Part shown: in pieces, positions 37,671 to 50,435 of the stretch
How positions within the stretch are numbered: the first letter of the stretch is position 1
Layout of the letters: each line of letters begins with the position of its first letter
From: Stutzerimonas stutzeri RCH2
GTDB taxonomy: Bacteria > Pseudomonadota > Gammaproteobacteria > Pseudomonadales > Pseudomonadaceae
Assembly (NCBI RefSeq): GCF_000327065.1
Contig: NC_019936.1
Coordinates: forward strand, 2,187,001-2,251,000
Length of the DNA stretch: 64,000 nucleotides
Direction: 5' to 3'
The notes under the pieces: model-generated
What the model saw: the letters and a program-made list of their open reading frames with translations, nothing else
The model's database searches: none
What the model was told of the DNA's origin: nothing
Translations under genes and position numbers: made by a program

Positions 37671-38648
37671 TTGAACCGCAGCCATCACCCTCATGTTCAT
37701 GCCGCCAACACCAGTCTCGATAACCGCGCAGCCGAAACACACAAGGGTGAAAGCGGCGGAACCACCCGCGCGCATCTCGGCATGCTGCTCTGGGCGCTTT
37801 TTGTCGGCTTGTCGTTTCCGGCGGTGGGCTTGCTCAGTGATGACTTGCCGCCGCTGCTGCTGACCGCCATGCGCTTCGCCATCGCCGCGCTGGTCTTGGC
37901 ACCGCTGGCCTGGAGCCAGAGCGAAGGGCGGCCGGGTTGGCGCACGATGCTGCTCTACGCTGGCATGGGGCTATGTCTGGCGGGCTTTTTCGGAACCATG
38001 TTCTGGGCGGCCCATCGGGTCAGTGCACTGTCGATGGCGACGCTGTTCGTCAGCGTGCCGCTGCTGGCTTACTGCCTGGGCCGCGGGCTGGGTGTCGAAC
38101 AGCCCGCCGGTCGCCTGCTGGCTATCCTGGCGCTTGGTGCGAGCGGGGCGCTTGGGCTGGCATGGGCCGAGAACGGCGGCGATTTCTCCGGCATGCAGTT
38201 TGGCCTGGGCGAGTTGGGTTTCTTCTTTGGCTGTGTCGCTTCGGCGTTGTACCCGGTGCTCAGCAAATGGGGGCTGGCGAACGGTACTTTGCCGCGACAG
38301 GCAGGGTTGCGCACCTTCTGGAGTCTGATCGCGGGTGCTGTCCTGATCGGCCTGATGGGCTTTATCTGGGAGCGCCCTGCGGCCTTGCTGCGCATGAACC
38401 TGCTGGATCTGCTGCTGGTGTCCTACCTCGGCGTTTTCTCCAGCGCCATGACCTTCTTCCTGCAACAGCGAGCGACATCCGTTCTCACGCCCGGTGCGGT
38501 CACGGCCTACAGCTACCTGGTGCCTTTCGTCTCGATGTTGCTGCTGTTCTTCGATCAGCCGGCCCGCATGGGTGTGCACTGGTTGCCAGGCAGCTTGCTG
38601 GTTGTGCTTGCCATCGGCCTGCTGCTCCGTCGCGACCGTCAGTCCTAG
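37671..38648 (+). CDS. DMT-superfamily (EamA) permease
   Basis: 325 residues. Two EamA repeats, ten helices, preceded by a hydrophilic 35-residue N-terminus. The start is TTG 37671 after AGGAAG; the next in-frame ATG at the first helix would drop that segment and is the alternative. It exports or imports an unknown small metabolite. It ends tail-to-tail with the kinase gene at 38645 with a four-base overlap and no terminator between. Confidence 0.85.
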   Translation: MNRSHHPHVHAANTSLDNRAAETHKGESGGTTRAHLGMLLWALFVGLSFPAVGLLSDDLPPLLLTAMRFAIAALVLAPLAWSQSEGRPGWRTMLLYAGMGLCLAGFFGTMFWAAHRVSALSMATLFVSVPLLAYCLGRGLGVEQPAGRLLAILALGASGALGLAWAENGGDFSGMQFGLGELGFFFGCVASALYPVLSKWGLANGTLPRQAGLRTFWSLIAGAVLIGLMGFIWERPAALLRMNLLDLLLVSYLGVFSSAMTFFLQQRATSVLTPGAVTAYSYLVPFVSMLLLFFDQPARMGVHWLPGSLLVVLAIGLLLRRDRQS

Positions 38649-39175
38649 GGCTTTTCGCCTAGCAGCGCGCGGGTGTGTGCAATCGCCTGGCGCTCGCGCT
38701 CGGTCCAGCTGCCACCGATCTCGACGAAGGGCTGATCCCGTTGCACCAGCCAGCTGCGACATGCCTCGAAGAAGTCCAGTCGTTCGCTGATATCCGGTTG
38801 GCAGCGCTGGCCGTCGGCATGCCACTCGATCTTTTCCGGCGAGAGCAGCAGATGCTGGTGGTAATCCCTCGCCAGTAGCTCCTCCTCGAGCCAGGCGGGG
38901 CAGTCGCCGAACAGCGTATGACTCCAGAGCATGTTGCTCAGCAGGTGCGTGTCCAGAATCAGCAGGTGCGGTGCCTGAGTTCTCGCGGTGTCTTCGCGGG
39001 CCAGCTGACCACGGGCGATGGCCGGAATATCGGCAAACGTCGTGTCGCGTTGCGTCTGCTCGATGTAGTCACGCACGTATTCGCCGACCAGCACACCGCC
39101 GAACGTCTGCAGCAGCCTTTCGGCAAGCCAGCTTTTGCCGGTGGACTCCGGGCCGGTAAGCACCAAGACCTTCAT
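38645..39175 (-). CDS. NadR-type ATPase/kinase, probable ribosylnicotinamide kinase
   Basis: 176 residues. P-loop GPESTGKSWLAERL at 8-21 and LLILDTHLLSNMLWS match the kinase half of NadR, without the adenylyltransferase or repressor parts. It would phosphorylate nicotinamide riboside to NMN. It is joined to pnuC by an ATGA overlap, which gives the strongest support: a transporter plus trapping kinase. The start is ATG 39175; the upstream extension lies inside pnuC. Confidence 0.85.
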   Translation of the reverse strand: MKVLVLTGPESTGKSWLAERLLQTFGGVLVGEYVRDYIEQTQRDTTFADIPAIARGQLAREDTARTQAPHLLILDTHLLSNMLWSHTLFGDCPAWLEEELLARDYHQHLLLSPEKIEWHADGQRCQPDISERLDFFEACRSWLVQRDQPFVEIGGSWTERERQAIAHTRALLGEKP

Positions 39176-39735
39176 CGAGTGGCCACCTGCGCCGTTCGCC
39201 ACTCTCGCAGCCCCATGACGGCAAGCCCGGTGAACAGCGCGTAGAGGCCGGCAGTCAGCCAGTAGCCCTGATAGCTGAAGAAGCCAATGAACAGCACATC
39301 CAGGACGATCCACAAAACCCAGCACTGTAGGCGCTTGAGTGCCATCCACAGCTGTGCGAGCAGGCTAAATGCAGTCAGGGTGGCGTCGATCCAGGGGAAG
39401 GCAGCCGCGGTGAAGTTCGCCATGGCGCTGCCAAGCAGCAGACTGACGAGTATTGCACCGGCAATGCCAATGTACGCTTCGCGACTGCTTGCCCGTGTTA
39501 CGGGCCGGCCTCCCTCGCCAGTCGCGCCGCGTGTCCAGGTCCACCATCCGTAAAGCTGCATGGCGGCGAAAACACTGTGCAGCAGCACCTGCGAATACAG
39601 CCTGGCGTCGAAGAAGAACCAGGCGTACAGCGACACCATGCCCAGGCCGATGGGCCAGCACCATGGGTTCTGACGTACCGTCAGCCATACGGCGATCAGG
39701 CCAAGCAGCGAGGCGATCAGTTCTAGCGACGACAT
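39172..39735 (-). CDS. pnuC: Nicotinamide riboside transporter PnuC
   Basis: 187 residues, seven helices. PnuC signatures include WLTVRQNPWCWPIGL, LYGWWTWTRG, and QCWVLWIVLDVLFIGFFSYQGYWLTAGLYA. It passively moves nicotinamide riboside, driven by the downstream kinase. No known riboswitch could be recognised in its leader. It is divergent from the acyltransferase gene. Confidence 0.93.
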   Translation of the reverse strand: MSSLELIASLLGLIAVWLTVRQNPWCWPIGLGMVSLYAWFFFDARLYSQVLLHSVFAAMQLYGWWTWTRGATGEGGRPVTRASSREAYIGIAGAILVSLLLGSAMANFTAAAFPWIDATLTAFSLLAQLWMALKRLQCWVLWIVLDVLFIGFFSYQGYWLTAGLYALFTGLAVMGLREWRTAQVATR

Positions 39736-39969
39736 GGCGTTACCGGTAGGGCCAAACGAGGGGCGCGATCATAGCGGACGTCGAAGCCCGTTGCTGCAGG
39801 CTGCAAAGCGCTTGCGATTGAACAACACGGGTATCGACTGGTCTTGCTAGAGGCAAGGTGCGGCGGGAGGCCGACCAGACCTGAACCAAGCCCCGAGGAG
39901 AGGGAATCGATCCTGAATGACCCAGGCAATGGCTGGAAGTCGCGGCGGCTGGCGAATATCGGACTGCTT

Positions 39970-41082
39970 ATGAGTGATGCCGGAGCGCGGCAAGGCAAGA
40001 ATCGCAATATTCAATTTCTTCGCGGGCTAGCGATCATGTTGGTGCTGCTGGCCCATGCCTCGGTGATGCTGGTCGGCGCGGAGGCGGACTGGTGGGACGG
40101 CTTGCTGCAGCGCTTTCTGCCGGGTATTGGCGTCGATCTGTTTTTTCTCATTTCCGGCTACCTGATGGGCGCGACCTTTCTGCGCAAGCAGCAGGGCTTC
40201 GAAGCTGAGGCGGTGTATGCCTTCTACAAGAAACGCATTCGCCGTGTGTTGCTGCCGACCTGGTTCTGGGCGGCCGTGGTGTTGATGTTCAGCGTCGTCG
40301 AGCCGCCGCGTGGGGCGCCGGCTTACTCGCTGGACACGCTGCTCGGCGTGACGGCGAGCGCGGCGTTCTTTCTCGCCAATGTCTTCAACGGCCTGCACGA
40401 GACGGATTTTGGCTATTTCTGGTCAATCGCTCTTGAGGTGCAGTTCTACCTGCTGTTTCCGCTGCTGCTCCTGCTACGCCGGGCGTTCTGGCCGGCGGTG
40501 ATAGGCATCGTACTGTGGTTCAGCTTCGCCAACCCGTTCGCGCCAGAGTGGCTGTTCCGGGTGAACGGTTTGTTCATGGGGTTGCTGCTATGGAAGCTGT
40601 CGTCGCTGGATCAGTTTCGCGTCGTCGAGCGCGACATCGAGGCGATGACCGCCACCGCCAAAGTGCTGGTGACCGGTCTGGCGGTGGTCTCGGCGAGCAT
40701 TCTGGCCATCGCCCTGGAGCCGCTCGCCTCGTTTCGCTGGGCGGCGGCGACGCTGGTGCTGGCCGTGCCATTCATGCTGGCGGTCTGTTCCAGCGAGGCG
40801 ATCTTCGGCGCCTTGTCGCGCCCGTTGGAGACAATCGGGCAGCTGTCGTTCTCCCTGTACCTGTGCCATATCCCGGTCTGGCTGCTGTGCATGAGTTTGC
40901 TCGATGACCAGCCGCTGCTGCCGCGCGTGGCGCTTTGCGTAACCATGTCGCTGATCGTTGCTGGCCTGAGCTATCGCTATATCGAACGGCCGCTGATGGA
41001 GGGTGCGAAGTCAGCGGCAGCCGCCGGAGAGGGGGCGACTGCGAGTTCAATAGCCGTCGCCCGCGCAGGGCGAGGCGGCTAG
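39970..41082 (+). CDS. Membrane acyltransferase, OafA/YrhL type (acyltransferase 3)
   Basis: About 370 residues, ten helices. Family marks: NIQFLRGLAIMLVLLAHA, with the catalytic His at about 27, and a DLFFLISGYLMG block. It probably adds acetyl or acyl groups to a surface glycan; the acceptor is unknown. ATG 39970 has a poor ribosome-binding site; the frame is open back to a TTG at 39844 without recognisable domain features, so the exact start is unsure. Stop to stop with the next gene is seven bases. Confidence 0.82.
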   Translation: MSDAGARQGKNRNIQFLRGLAIMLVLLAHASVMLVGAEADWWDGLLQRFLPGIGVDLFFLISGYLMGATFLRKQQGFEAEAVYAFYKKRIRRVLLPTWFWAAVVLMFSVVEPPRGAPAYSLDTLLGVTASAAFFLANVFNGLHETDFGYFWSIALEVQFYLLFPLLLLLRRAFWPAVIGIVLWFSFANPFAPEWLFRVNGLFMGLLLWKLSSLDQFRVVERDIEAMTATAKVLVTGLAVVSASILAIALEPLASFRWAAATLVLAVPFMLAVCSSEAIFGALSRPLETIGQLSFSLYLCHIPVWLLCMSLLDDQPLLPRVALCVTMSLIVAGLSYRYIERPLMEGAKSAAAAGEGATASSIAVARAGRGG

Positions 41083-41089
41083 AGACGCG

Positions 41090-41416
41090 TTACTCGTCCT
41101 CGTCCTCGCCGCCGATGGCGCTGAGGCACCGCAGGCGGTGCGGGCCTTCCAGCAGCCAGCTTTCGCCGTCGGGTTGGCGCTGGGCTTCCATGATCTGGTT
41201 GTAACTGAACTGCCACTGGCGGCGCGTGCGGCCGTCGACCAGATCGATGGTCAGCAGGATGTCTTCACTGGCGAATGGCTGATTGGCCTCCGCGGCGGCG
41301 TCGGCATCATCGAGCAACGCCTCGTTCAGTGCGAACTGCCAGGCATGCAGGTCGTCGATGATCAGCATGTCGGCCGTTTCGAGTTCGTCGATCAGCAGCG
41401 GTGTTTCGGATGACAT
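41090..41416 (-). CDS. Conserved hypothetical acidic protein
   Basis: 108 residues, strongly acidic and soluble (IDELETADMLIIDDLHAWQF, ALLDDADAAAEANQP, ending GGEDEDE). No domain is recognised with confidence. A homologue lies next to metH in Pseudomonas. It is 57 bases after the metH stop on the same strand, with a GC hairpin between, so read-through from metH is possible. Confidence 0.75.
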   Translation of the reverse strand: MSSETPLLIDELETADMLIIDDLHAWQFALNEALLDDADAAAEANQPFASEDILLTIDLVDGRTRRQWQFSYNQIMEAQRQPDGESWLLEGPHRLRCLSAIGGEDEDE

Positions 41417-41442
41417 GGTGCAAGCTCCATTGAGCGGAACGA

Positions 41443-41468
41443 CGGCGGGCGCTCACAGGCGCCCGCCG
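41443..41468 (-). terminator. GC-rich hairpin after metH
   Basis: A 10-bp stem (CGGCGGGCGC / GCGCCCGCCG) with a TCACAG loop, five bases past the metH stop. There is no T-run, so it may be a weak terminator or processing site. Confidence 0.5.
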
Positions 41469-41473
41469 CGGGA

Positions 41474-45166
<3,693 letters not shown>

Positions 45167-45328
45167 GGGAACTACCTGAAAAAGCTGAGACAAAAGAGCG
45201 CGAATGATAGCAAAGCTGCATGCTTTTTTAGCTTCCGCGCTTTTGCATGAAGATTATTCAGGTTGAGCGAACAAGCGGCTGTCGCCTGAGGCGAATAGAA
45301 TGCAGGTTCACTCCAAGGTATTCGTTTC

Positions 45329-47605
45329 ATGTCCCTCCGTTTGTGGCTCGGCTGCCTGCTGCTCCTGATTGGCAGCGCTGTGCAGGCCGAAGCTGTTTCC
45401 TATCAGCGCGATATCCAGCCGATCTTTACCGCCAAGTGTGTCGCCTGCCATGCCTGTTATGACTCGCCTTGCCAGCTCAATCTGGGCAGCGGCGAGGGGG
45501 CGTCAAGAGGTGGCCACAAGCTCCCGGTCTACAACGGTGTTCGGGTCAAGGCGCAACAGCCGACCCGGCTATTTCTCGACGCCGAAGGGGAAGCGGCGTG
45601 GCGACGCAAGGGCTTTCACTCGGTGCTGGAAGCCGAGGGCAATCAGGCAGCGCTGATGGCGCGCATGCTGGAACTGGGGCGCAGTCAACCGTTGGTGCCG
45701 AATGCCAAGCTGCCGCCGGGGCTGGATATTGGCATCGGCCGGGAGAACAGTTGCCCATTACCCGGTGAATTCGACGGCTATGCGCGCAAGAACGCCCATG
45801 GCGGCATGCCGTTTGCCGTTACCGGTCTTAGCGACGAAGAGTACACAGTCGTTCAGCGCTGGCTCGAGCAGGGCGCGCCGGTCGAGCATCGGCAGCTGAA
45901 GCCGACACCTGCGGAAGCGTTGCAGATTGAGCAGTGGGAGCGCTTATTCAACACTCCCGGCGCTCGGGGCAATCTGGTTGGCCGCTGGCTGTATGAGCAC
46001 CTTTTTATTGCGCATCTGCATTTCGAAGGGGGGGAGAGCGGCCACTTCTACCAGCTGGTGCGTTCGCGCACTCCCAGTGGCGAGCCCGTCGACCCTATCG
46101 CGGCACGTCGGCCCAACAATGATCCGGGCACCCGCTTCAGTTATCGGCTGCGACCAATTCCAGATGTGATCGTGCACAAGACGCACATTACCTATCCGTT
46201 GAGTGCTCAGAAGCTGGCGCGAGTCACGGCGCTGTTTTTCGAGGATGATTGGCCCGTCGATAGCATTCCTGGCTACGGCGCCGCTCATCGGGCCAACCCA
46301 TTCAAGACCTTCCAGGCGATTCCGGCCCAGGCGCGCTATCAGTTCATGCTGGATAACGCCGAGTATTTCGTGCGTACGTTCATCAGGGGGCCCGTATGTC
46401 GCGGGCAGATCGCAACCGACGTGATTCGCGACAACTTCTGGGTTTTCTTCCAGGATCCGCAGCACGATCTGTATCTGACGGACCGCCGCTACCGTGAGCA
46501 GACCACACCGCTGCTGGCAATGCCGGGGCAGTTCGATGAGATGGGCAATCTGCTGGCGTTCTGGAAGACCTACCGCGTCAAGCGAAACCAGTACGAGCAC
46601 CTACGCACGCAGGCTTATGCCAACAAGCCAGCAGACTGGGCGCATATCTGGTCCGGCAATGACAACGCCTTGTTGAGCATCTTCCGCCAGCATGACAGCG
46701 CCTCGGTGCGCAAAGGGCTGATCGGAGAAATCCCGCAAACACTCTGGTGGATGGACTATCCGCTGCTCGAGCGCACCTATTACCAGCTTGTGGTCAACTT
46801 CGACGTGTTCGGCAACGTTTCCCATCAAGGGCAGACACGGTTGTACTTCGATCTGATCCGCAATGGTGCGGAGCTGAATTTCCTCCGCCTGCTGCCGGCT
46901 TCGTCCCGCCAGGGGATTCTAAATGGCTGGTACGAGAAAGGCGGGCAGCTGAAGCTGCTACTGGCCTATACCTCGATCGACGCTACAACGCCGTCGCTGC
47001 TCGATCTGGGCAAGGCCGACGCCAAGCGAGCGTTTGCCCGTCAGCTGCTCGCGCGCTATGCCGGCATCAATGCAACGCCGGATCCGATCAACCGTTGCCA
47101 GGGCAGCCATTGCTTCCGCGCGGGTCAGCCAGCGCTGCTGCAGCGAGCCGAGCAGGCGCTCAGCCGCCTTACCAACCGGCTGGGTGCCGGGTTGCCCGCC
47201 ATCCAGTATTTGCCAGAAGCCACGCTGCTGCGCGTCGAGGCTGGTGACGGCCGGCGTGAGCTCTACAGCCTGTTGCGCAATCGTGCCCACAGTAATGTGG
47301 CCTTCATGTATGGCGAGTCGCTGCGTTGGCAGCCGAGACTGGACACCCTGACGGTATATCCCGGCATCCTCAGCAGTTACCCGAACTTCCTGTTCAACAT
47401 GCCTGCGGCGGATGTGCCGGCCTTTGTCTCCGCGCTTGAGCAGGTCCGGGATAACCGTGACTTCGAACGCCTGGTCGAGCGCTGGGGCGTACGCCGCAGC
47501 CATCCGCGTTTTTGGGACTACTTCACCGATCTGACTCGCTACCTTGAAGAAACCGAGCCAGTTGAAGCAGGCGTGCTCGATATGAACCGCTACGAGAATC
47601 TGTGA
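45329..47605 (+). CDS. cti: Periplasmic fatty acid cis-trans isomerase
   Basis: 758 residues. A signal peptide covers residues 1-20 (cleavage after AVQA), and a c-type haem site Cys37-x-x-Cys40-His41 (CVACH) follows, as known for Cti. It turns cis-unsaturated phospholipid acyl chains to trans, rigidifying membranes during solvent or heat shock. Other family blocks are QRDIQPIF, HGGMPFAVTGL, FRLRPIPDVIVHKTHITY-like sequence and YPNFLFNM. Pseudomonas and Vibrio carry it, commonly next to metH. It has no terminator before nfuA. Confidence 0.93.
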   Translation: MSLRLWLGCLLLLIGSAVQAEAVSYQRDIQPIFTAKCVACHACYDSPCQLNLGSGEGASRGGHKLPVYNGVRVKAQQPTRLFLDAEGEAAWRRKGFHSVLEAEGNQAALMARMLELGRSQPLVPNAKLPPGLDIGIGRENSCPLPGEFDGYARKNAHGGMPFAVTGLSDEEYTVVQRWLEQGAPVEHRQLKPTPAEALQIEQWERLFNTPGARGNLVGRWLYEHLFIAHLHFEGGESGHFYQLVRSRTPSGEPVDPIAARRPNNDPGTRFSYRLRPIPDVIVHKTHITYPLSAQKLARVTALFFEDDWPVDSIPGYGAAHRANPFKTFQAIPAQARYQFMLDNAEYFVRTFIRGPVCRGQIATDVIRDNFWVFFQDPQHDLYLTDRRYREQTTPLLAMPGQFDEMGNLLAFWKTYRVKRNQYEHLRTQAYANKPADWAHIWSGNDNALLSIFRQHDSASVRKGLIGEIPQTLWWMDYPLLERTYYQLVVNFDVFGNVSHQGQTRLYFDLIRNGAELNFLRLLPASSRQGILNGWYEKGGQLKLLLAYTSIDATTPSLLDLGKADAKRAFARQLLARYAGINATPDPINRCQGSHCFRAGQPALLQRAEQALSRLTNRLGAGLPAIQYLPEATLLRVEAGDGRRELYSLLRNRAHSNVAFMYGESLRWQPRLDTLTVYPGILSSYPNFLFNMPAADVPAFVSALEQVRDNRDFERLVERWGVRRSHPRFWDYFTDLTRYLEETEPVEAGVLDMNRYENL

Positions 47606-47654
47606 TTTCCGGATTGCGGACCGTTCGGATGGCGCAGGGAACTTGAAAATCGAT

Positions 47655-47705
47655 AGTCCGACTAAAATACTAGGACTTAACCGCGGCAGTGGTTTGGCGT
47701 ACACT
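47655..47705 (+). promoter_or_regulatory. nfuA promoter with candidate IscR site
   Basis: TTAACC at 47677-47682 and TACACT at 47700-47705 are 17 bases apart and form a good sigma-70 promoter. Abutting it is a 23-bp imperfect dyad (47655-47677), AGTCC to GGACT, with the core GACTAAAATACT, close to type 1 IscR sites as I recall them. nfuA is reported to be under IscR control in P. aeruginosa. Confidence 0.6.
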
Positions 47706-47731
47706 GCGGCGCATGTCTGCGAGGAGTTCTC

Positions 47732-48316
47732 ATGAGCGCGATCACTATTACCGAAGCTGCACACGATTATCTGGCTGACCTGCTTGAGAAGCAGAACACC
47801 ACGGGCATCGGCATTCGCATCTTTATCACCCAGCCGGGCACTCCTTATGCCGAAACCTGCATTGCCTACTGCAAGCCGGGCGAAGAGAAGCCGGACGACA
47901 CTGCGTTGGCTCTGAAGAGCTTCACCGCCTGGATCGATGGCACCAGCGAGCCGTTTCTGGAAGATGCACTGGTCGACTATGCGACCGACCGCATGGGTGG
48001 CCAGCTGACGATCAAGGCGCCGAACGCCAAAGTGCCGATGGTCAGTGAAGACAGTCCGTTGAACGAGCGCATCAACTATTACCTGCAGACCGAAATCAAT
48101 CCCGGCCTGGCCAGCCATGGCGGGCAGGTCACTCTGATCGATGTGGTTGACGAAGGCATCGCGGTGCTGCAGTTCGGCGGTGGTTGCCAGGGCTGTGGCC
48201 AAGCTGACGTTACCCTCAAGGAAGGCATCGAGAAGACCCTGCTGGCCCGTATTCCGGAGCTCAAGGGCGTGCGCGACGTGACCGACCATACCAATCGCGA
48301 AAACGCTTACTACTGA
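47732..48316 (+). CDS. nfuA: Fe-S biogenesis protein NfuA
   Basis: 194 residues. The N-terminal degenerate A-type carrier domain (ISCA-like, 1-100) lacks the usual cysteines, and the C-terminal Nfu domain has the cluster motif Cys152-x-x-Cys155 (GGGCQGCGQ). As a dimer it carries a [4Fe-4S] cluster for delivery under oxidative or iron stress. GAGGAG is seven bases before the ATG. Its own promoter lies upstream. Confidence 0.95.
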   Translation: MSAITITEAAHDYLADLLEKQNTTGIGIRIFITQPGTPYAETCIAYCKPGEEKPDDTALALKSFTAWIDGTSEPFLEDALVDYATDRMGGQLTIKAPNAKVPMVSEDSPLNERINYYLQTEINPGLASHGGQVTLIDVVDEGIAVLQFGGGCQGCGQADVTLKEGIEKTLLARIPELKGVRDVTDHTNRENAYY

Positions 48317-48320
48317 TCCA

Positions 48321-48379
48321 GCGAGCCGTCGAACCCGGCTCGCCGGGCCCTCCAGTGGCATTTCGGACGAAATGCCACT
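48321..48379 (+). terminator. Tandem hairpins after nfuA
   Basis: First stem GCGAGCCG/CGGCTCGC (48321-48343). Second stem of 11 bp, AGTGGCATTTC/GAAATGCCACT with a GGAC loop (48354-48379), followed by ATTTTG. The second is the likely terminator. Confidence 0.75.
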
Positions 48380-48465
48380 ATTTTGCCTCCATGGTGCACA
48401 CAGCAGCTCTGTCCTGCGATAAGCTCTCGCCCTTCGGTTGATCGGGCAACGAGAGCTCGCACCAG

Positions 48466-49449
48466 ATGTCTGCCATTTCCCTCCTGATCTGTGATGATTC
48501 CAGCCTGGCGCGCAAGCAGCTACTGCATGCGCTGCCTGCTGGCTGGCCGGTTACGGTCAGCCAGGCTGCTACTGGCGTCGAGGCGTTGGACCGGATCCGT
48601 CAGGGCGATATCGATGTCCTGTTGCTCGATCTGACCATGCCGGAAATGGACGGATATCAGGTCCTCGCTCAGCTGCGCGAAGAGCAGCTCGAGTGCAAGA
48701 CCATCGTGATATCCGCCGATATCCAGGAAGAGGCCGTACGCCGCGTGCTGGCGCTTGGCGCACGCGCCTTCATCAAGAAGCCGGCCGATCCGGTCCACCT
48801 GCGGCAGACGCTGGCCAGCCTCGGGTTGCTGGACGATGTATCCGCATTGATCACCCGGGTCGACGGCGAACGTATCAGCTTTCGCGACACCTTCCGCGAA
48901 GTCGTCAATATCGCCATGGGCCGCGCCGCGGCTCTGCTGGCCAGAGTGCTCGGCGTGTTCATCCAGCTGCCGATTCCCAACGTCAACATCCTCGAGGTCG
49001 GCGAGCTGCACATGGCGTTGGCCGATGCAGCGCGCGGCGAAAAGCTTACTGCCGTCTGCCAGGGTTACATCGGCGGCGGGATCGCCGGCGAAGCACTGCT
49101 GCTGTTCCATGATTCGGAAGTAGCCGACATGGCGCGTCTTATGCGCCGTCAGGATTACCTTGAGATGGAAATGCTGCTGGATCTCTCGAGCCTGCTGATC
49201 AGCGCCTGCCTGAGCGGCATCGCTGAGCAGATCGAGGTGGTTTTTTCCCAGGGGCACCCACAGGTACTCGGTCAGCACGCCTCGATCGAAGAACTGATAA
49301 GGATCAACAGCGGTCGGTGGAAGAAGACGCTGGCGGTGGAGATCAGCTACAGCCTGGAAGGTCACGATATCCATTTCGACCTGCTGCTGTTGTTCACGGA
49401 AGATTCGGTCGAGCTGCTGACCCGCAAGCTCGCCCACCTAATGGATTGA
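48466..49449 (+). CDS. Response regulator receiver fused to a CheC-type phosphatase domain
   Basis: 327 residues. Receiver (1-120): Asp10, Asp11, phospho-acceptor Asp55 (LLLDLTMPEMDG), Ser83 and Lys104/105. From 140 a CheC/CheX-like domain carries the exact phosphatase pattern D-x3-E-x2-N-x22-P: Asp141, Glu145, Asn148, Pro171. The second CheC-type site is degenerate (LLDLSSLLIS). The fusion could dephosphorylate its own receiver or a chemotaxis regulator; this is inference. Two bases separate its stop from the next start, so it is coupled to the diguanylate cyclase. Confidence 0.85.
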   Translation: MSAISLLICDDSSLARKQLLHALPAGWPVTVSQAATGVEALDRIRQGDIDVLLLDLTMPEMDGYQVLAQLREEQLECKTIVISADIQEEAVRRVLALGARAFIKKPADPVHLRQTLASLGLLDDVSALITRVDGERISFRDTFREVVNIAMGRAAALLARVLGVFIQLPIPNVNILEVGELHMALADAARGEKLTAVCQGYIGGGIAGEALLLFHDSEVADMARLMRRQDYLEMEMLLDLSSLLISACLSGIAEQIEVVFSQGHPQVLGQHASIEELIRINSGRWKKTLAVEISYSLEGHDIHFDLLLLFTEDSVELLTRKLAHLMD

Positions 49450-49451
49450 GC

Positions 49452-50408
49452 ATGAGCGATACCCACGAGTTGAACGAGCTTCACTGGTTGCTGGCGATCG
49501 TCCAGAGCATCGATGTGGGGGTGGTGGTGCTGGACCGCGACTACCGCGTCGAAGTCTGGAACACCTTCATGGAAAACCGCTCCGGGCTGCAGCCGGAGAC
49601 TGCGCGCAACCAGAGTTTCTTTACGCTTTTCCCCGAGGTGGATGAGGATTGGTTCCGCCGCAAGGTCGAGAGCGTGATGACCCTGGGCACGCCGTCATTC
49701 ACCATCTGGGAGCAGCGGCCGTACCTGCTGCGCTTCAAGAACTACCAGCCGATCACCGGGCTGGAAGACTTCATGTATCAGAACACCACGCTGCTGCCGC
49801 TCAAGGGCATCAACGGCAGCATCGATCAGGTATGCCTGATCATCTACGACGTCACCGACGTAGCGGTGAACCGGCGCCAGTTGCAGGCGGCCAATGCCGA
49901 GCTGCAGCGCCTGTCCAGCACCGATCGCCTGACGGGCCTCTACAACCGCGGGCACTGGGAAGAAATGCTGCGGCTGGATTACGCTCGGCATCGCCGCTAT
50001 GACAGCCAGGCGGCTTTGGTCATGTTCGATATCGACCATTTCAAGGCAATCAATGACAGCTATGGTCATCAGGTGGGCGACAGCGTCATTCAGCAGGTCG
50101 CGGATCTGATCCGGGAGAATCTGCGCGACTCGGATGTGGCTGGGCGTTACGGCGGTGAAGAGTTTGTGGTGCTGTTGCCAGATACTGACAAGCAAGGCGC
50201 GCTGATCTTCGCCGAACGGCTCCGGCAGGCGGTCGAGGCGCGCGAGGTTCGCCATGAGCAGTACCGCATTCGCTTCACCATCAGCCTGGGGGTGGCCGAT
50301 CTCAGCATGCCAACCACCAGCCATGCCCAGTTGATCGAATGGGCCGATTCGGCGCTGTATGTCTCGAAAGCCTGCGGGCGCAATCGCGTTACGCTGCATG
50401 AGCATTGA
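49452..50408 (+). CDS. Diguanylate cyclase with PAS domain
   Basis: 318 residues. A PAS-like sensor (about 10-135, GVVVLDRDYRVEVWN) is followed by a GGDEF domain with GGEEF at 234-238 and an intact inhibitory I-site RDSD at 225-228 (RxxD). It should make c-di-GMP and be product-inhibited. Its position directly after the receiver-CheC protein suggests that partner controls it. The ATG at 49452 is the only start matching the PAS frame. Confidence 0.93.
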   Translation: MSDTHELNELHWLLAIVQSIDVGVVVLDRDYRVEVWNTFMENRSGLQPETARNQSFFTLFPEVDEDWFRRKVESVMTLGTPSFTIWEQRPYLLRFKNYQPITGLEDFMYQNTTLLPLKGINGSIDQVCLIIYDVTDVAVNRRQLQAANAELQRLSSTDRLTGLYNRGHWEEMLRLDYARHRRYDSQAALVMFDIDHFKAINDSYGHQVGDSVIQQVADLIRENLRDSDVAGRYGGEEFVVLLPDTDKQGALIFAERLRQAVEAREVRHEQYRIRFTISLGVADLSMPTTSHAQLIEWADSALYVSKACGRNRVTLHEH

Positions 50409-50435
50409 CGTCGCTGCGCGGAATCGCTCGGCGCG

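Noticed and set aside
39736..39969. Riboswitch upstream of pnuC
   Set aside because: No TPP core (CTGAGA plus ACCCTTTGAACCTGA-like) and no other known aptamer core recognised.
45167..45328. S-adenosylhomocysteine or cobalamin riboswitch before metH
   Set aside because: The gap is only 162 bases, shared with the divergent cti promoter, and I could not find the conserved core of either class.
46958..48361. 467-codon minus-strand frame opposite cti and nfuA
   Set aside because: Spans two well-supported genes and the intergenic promoter; no domain or start signal.
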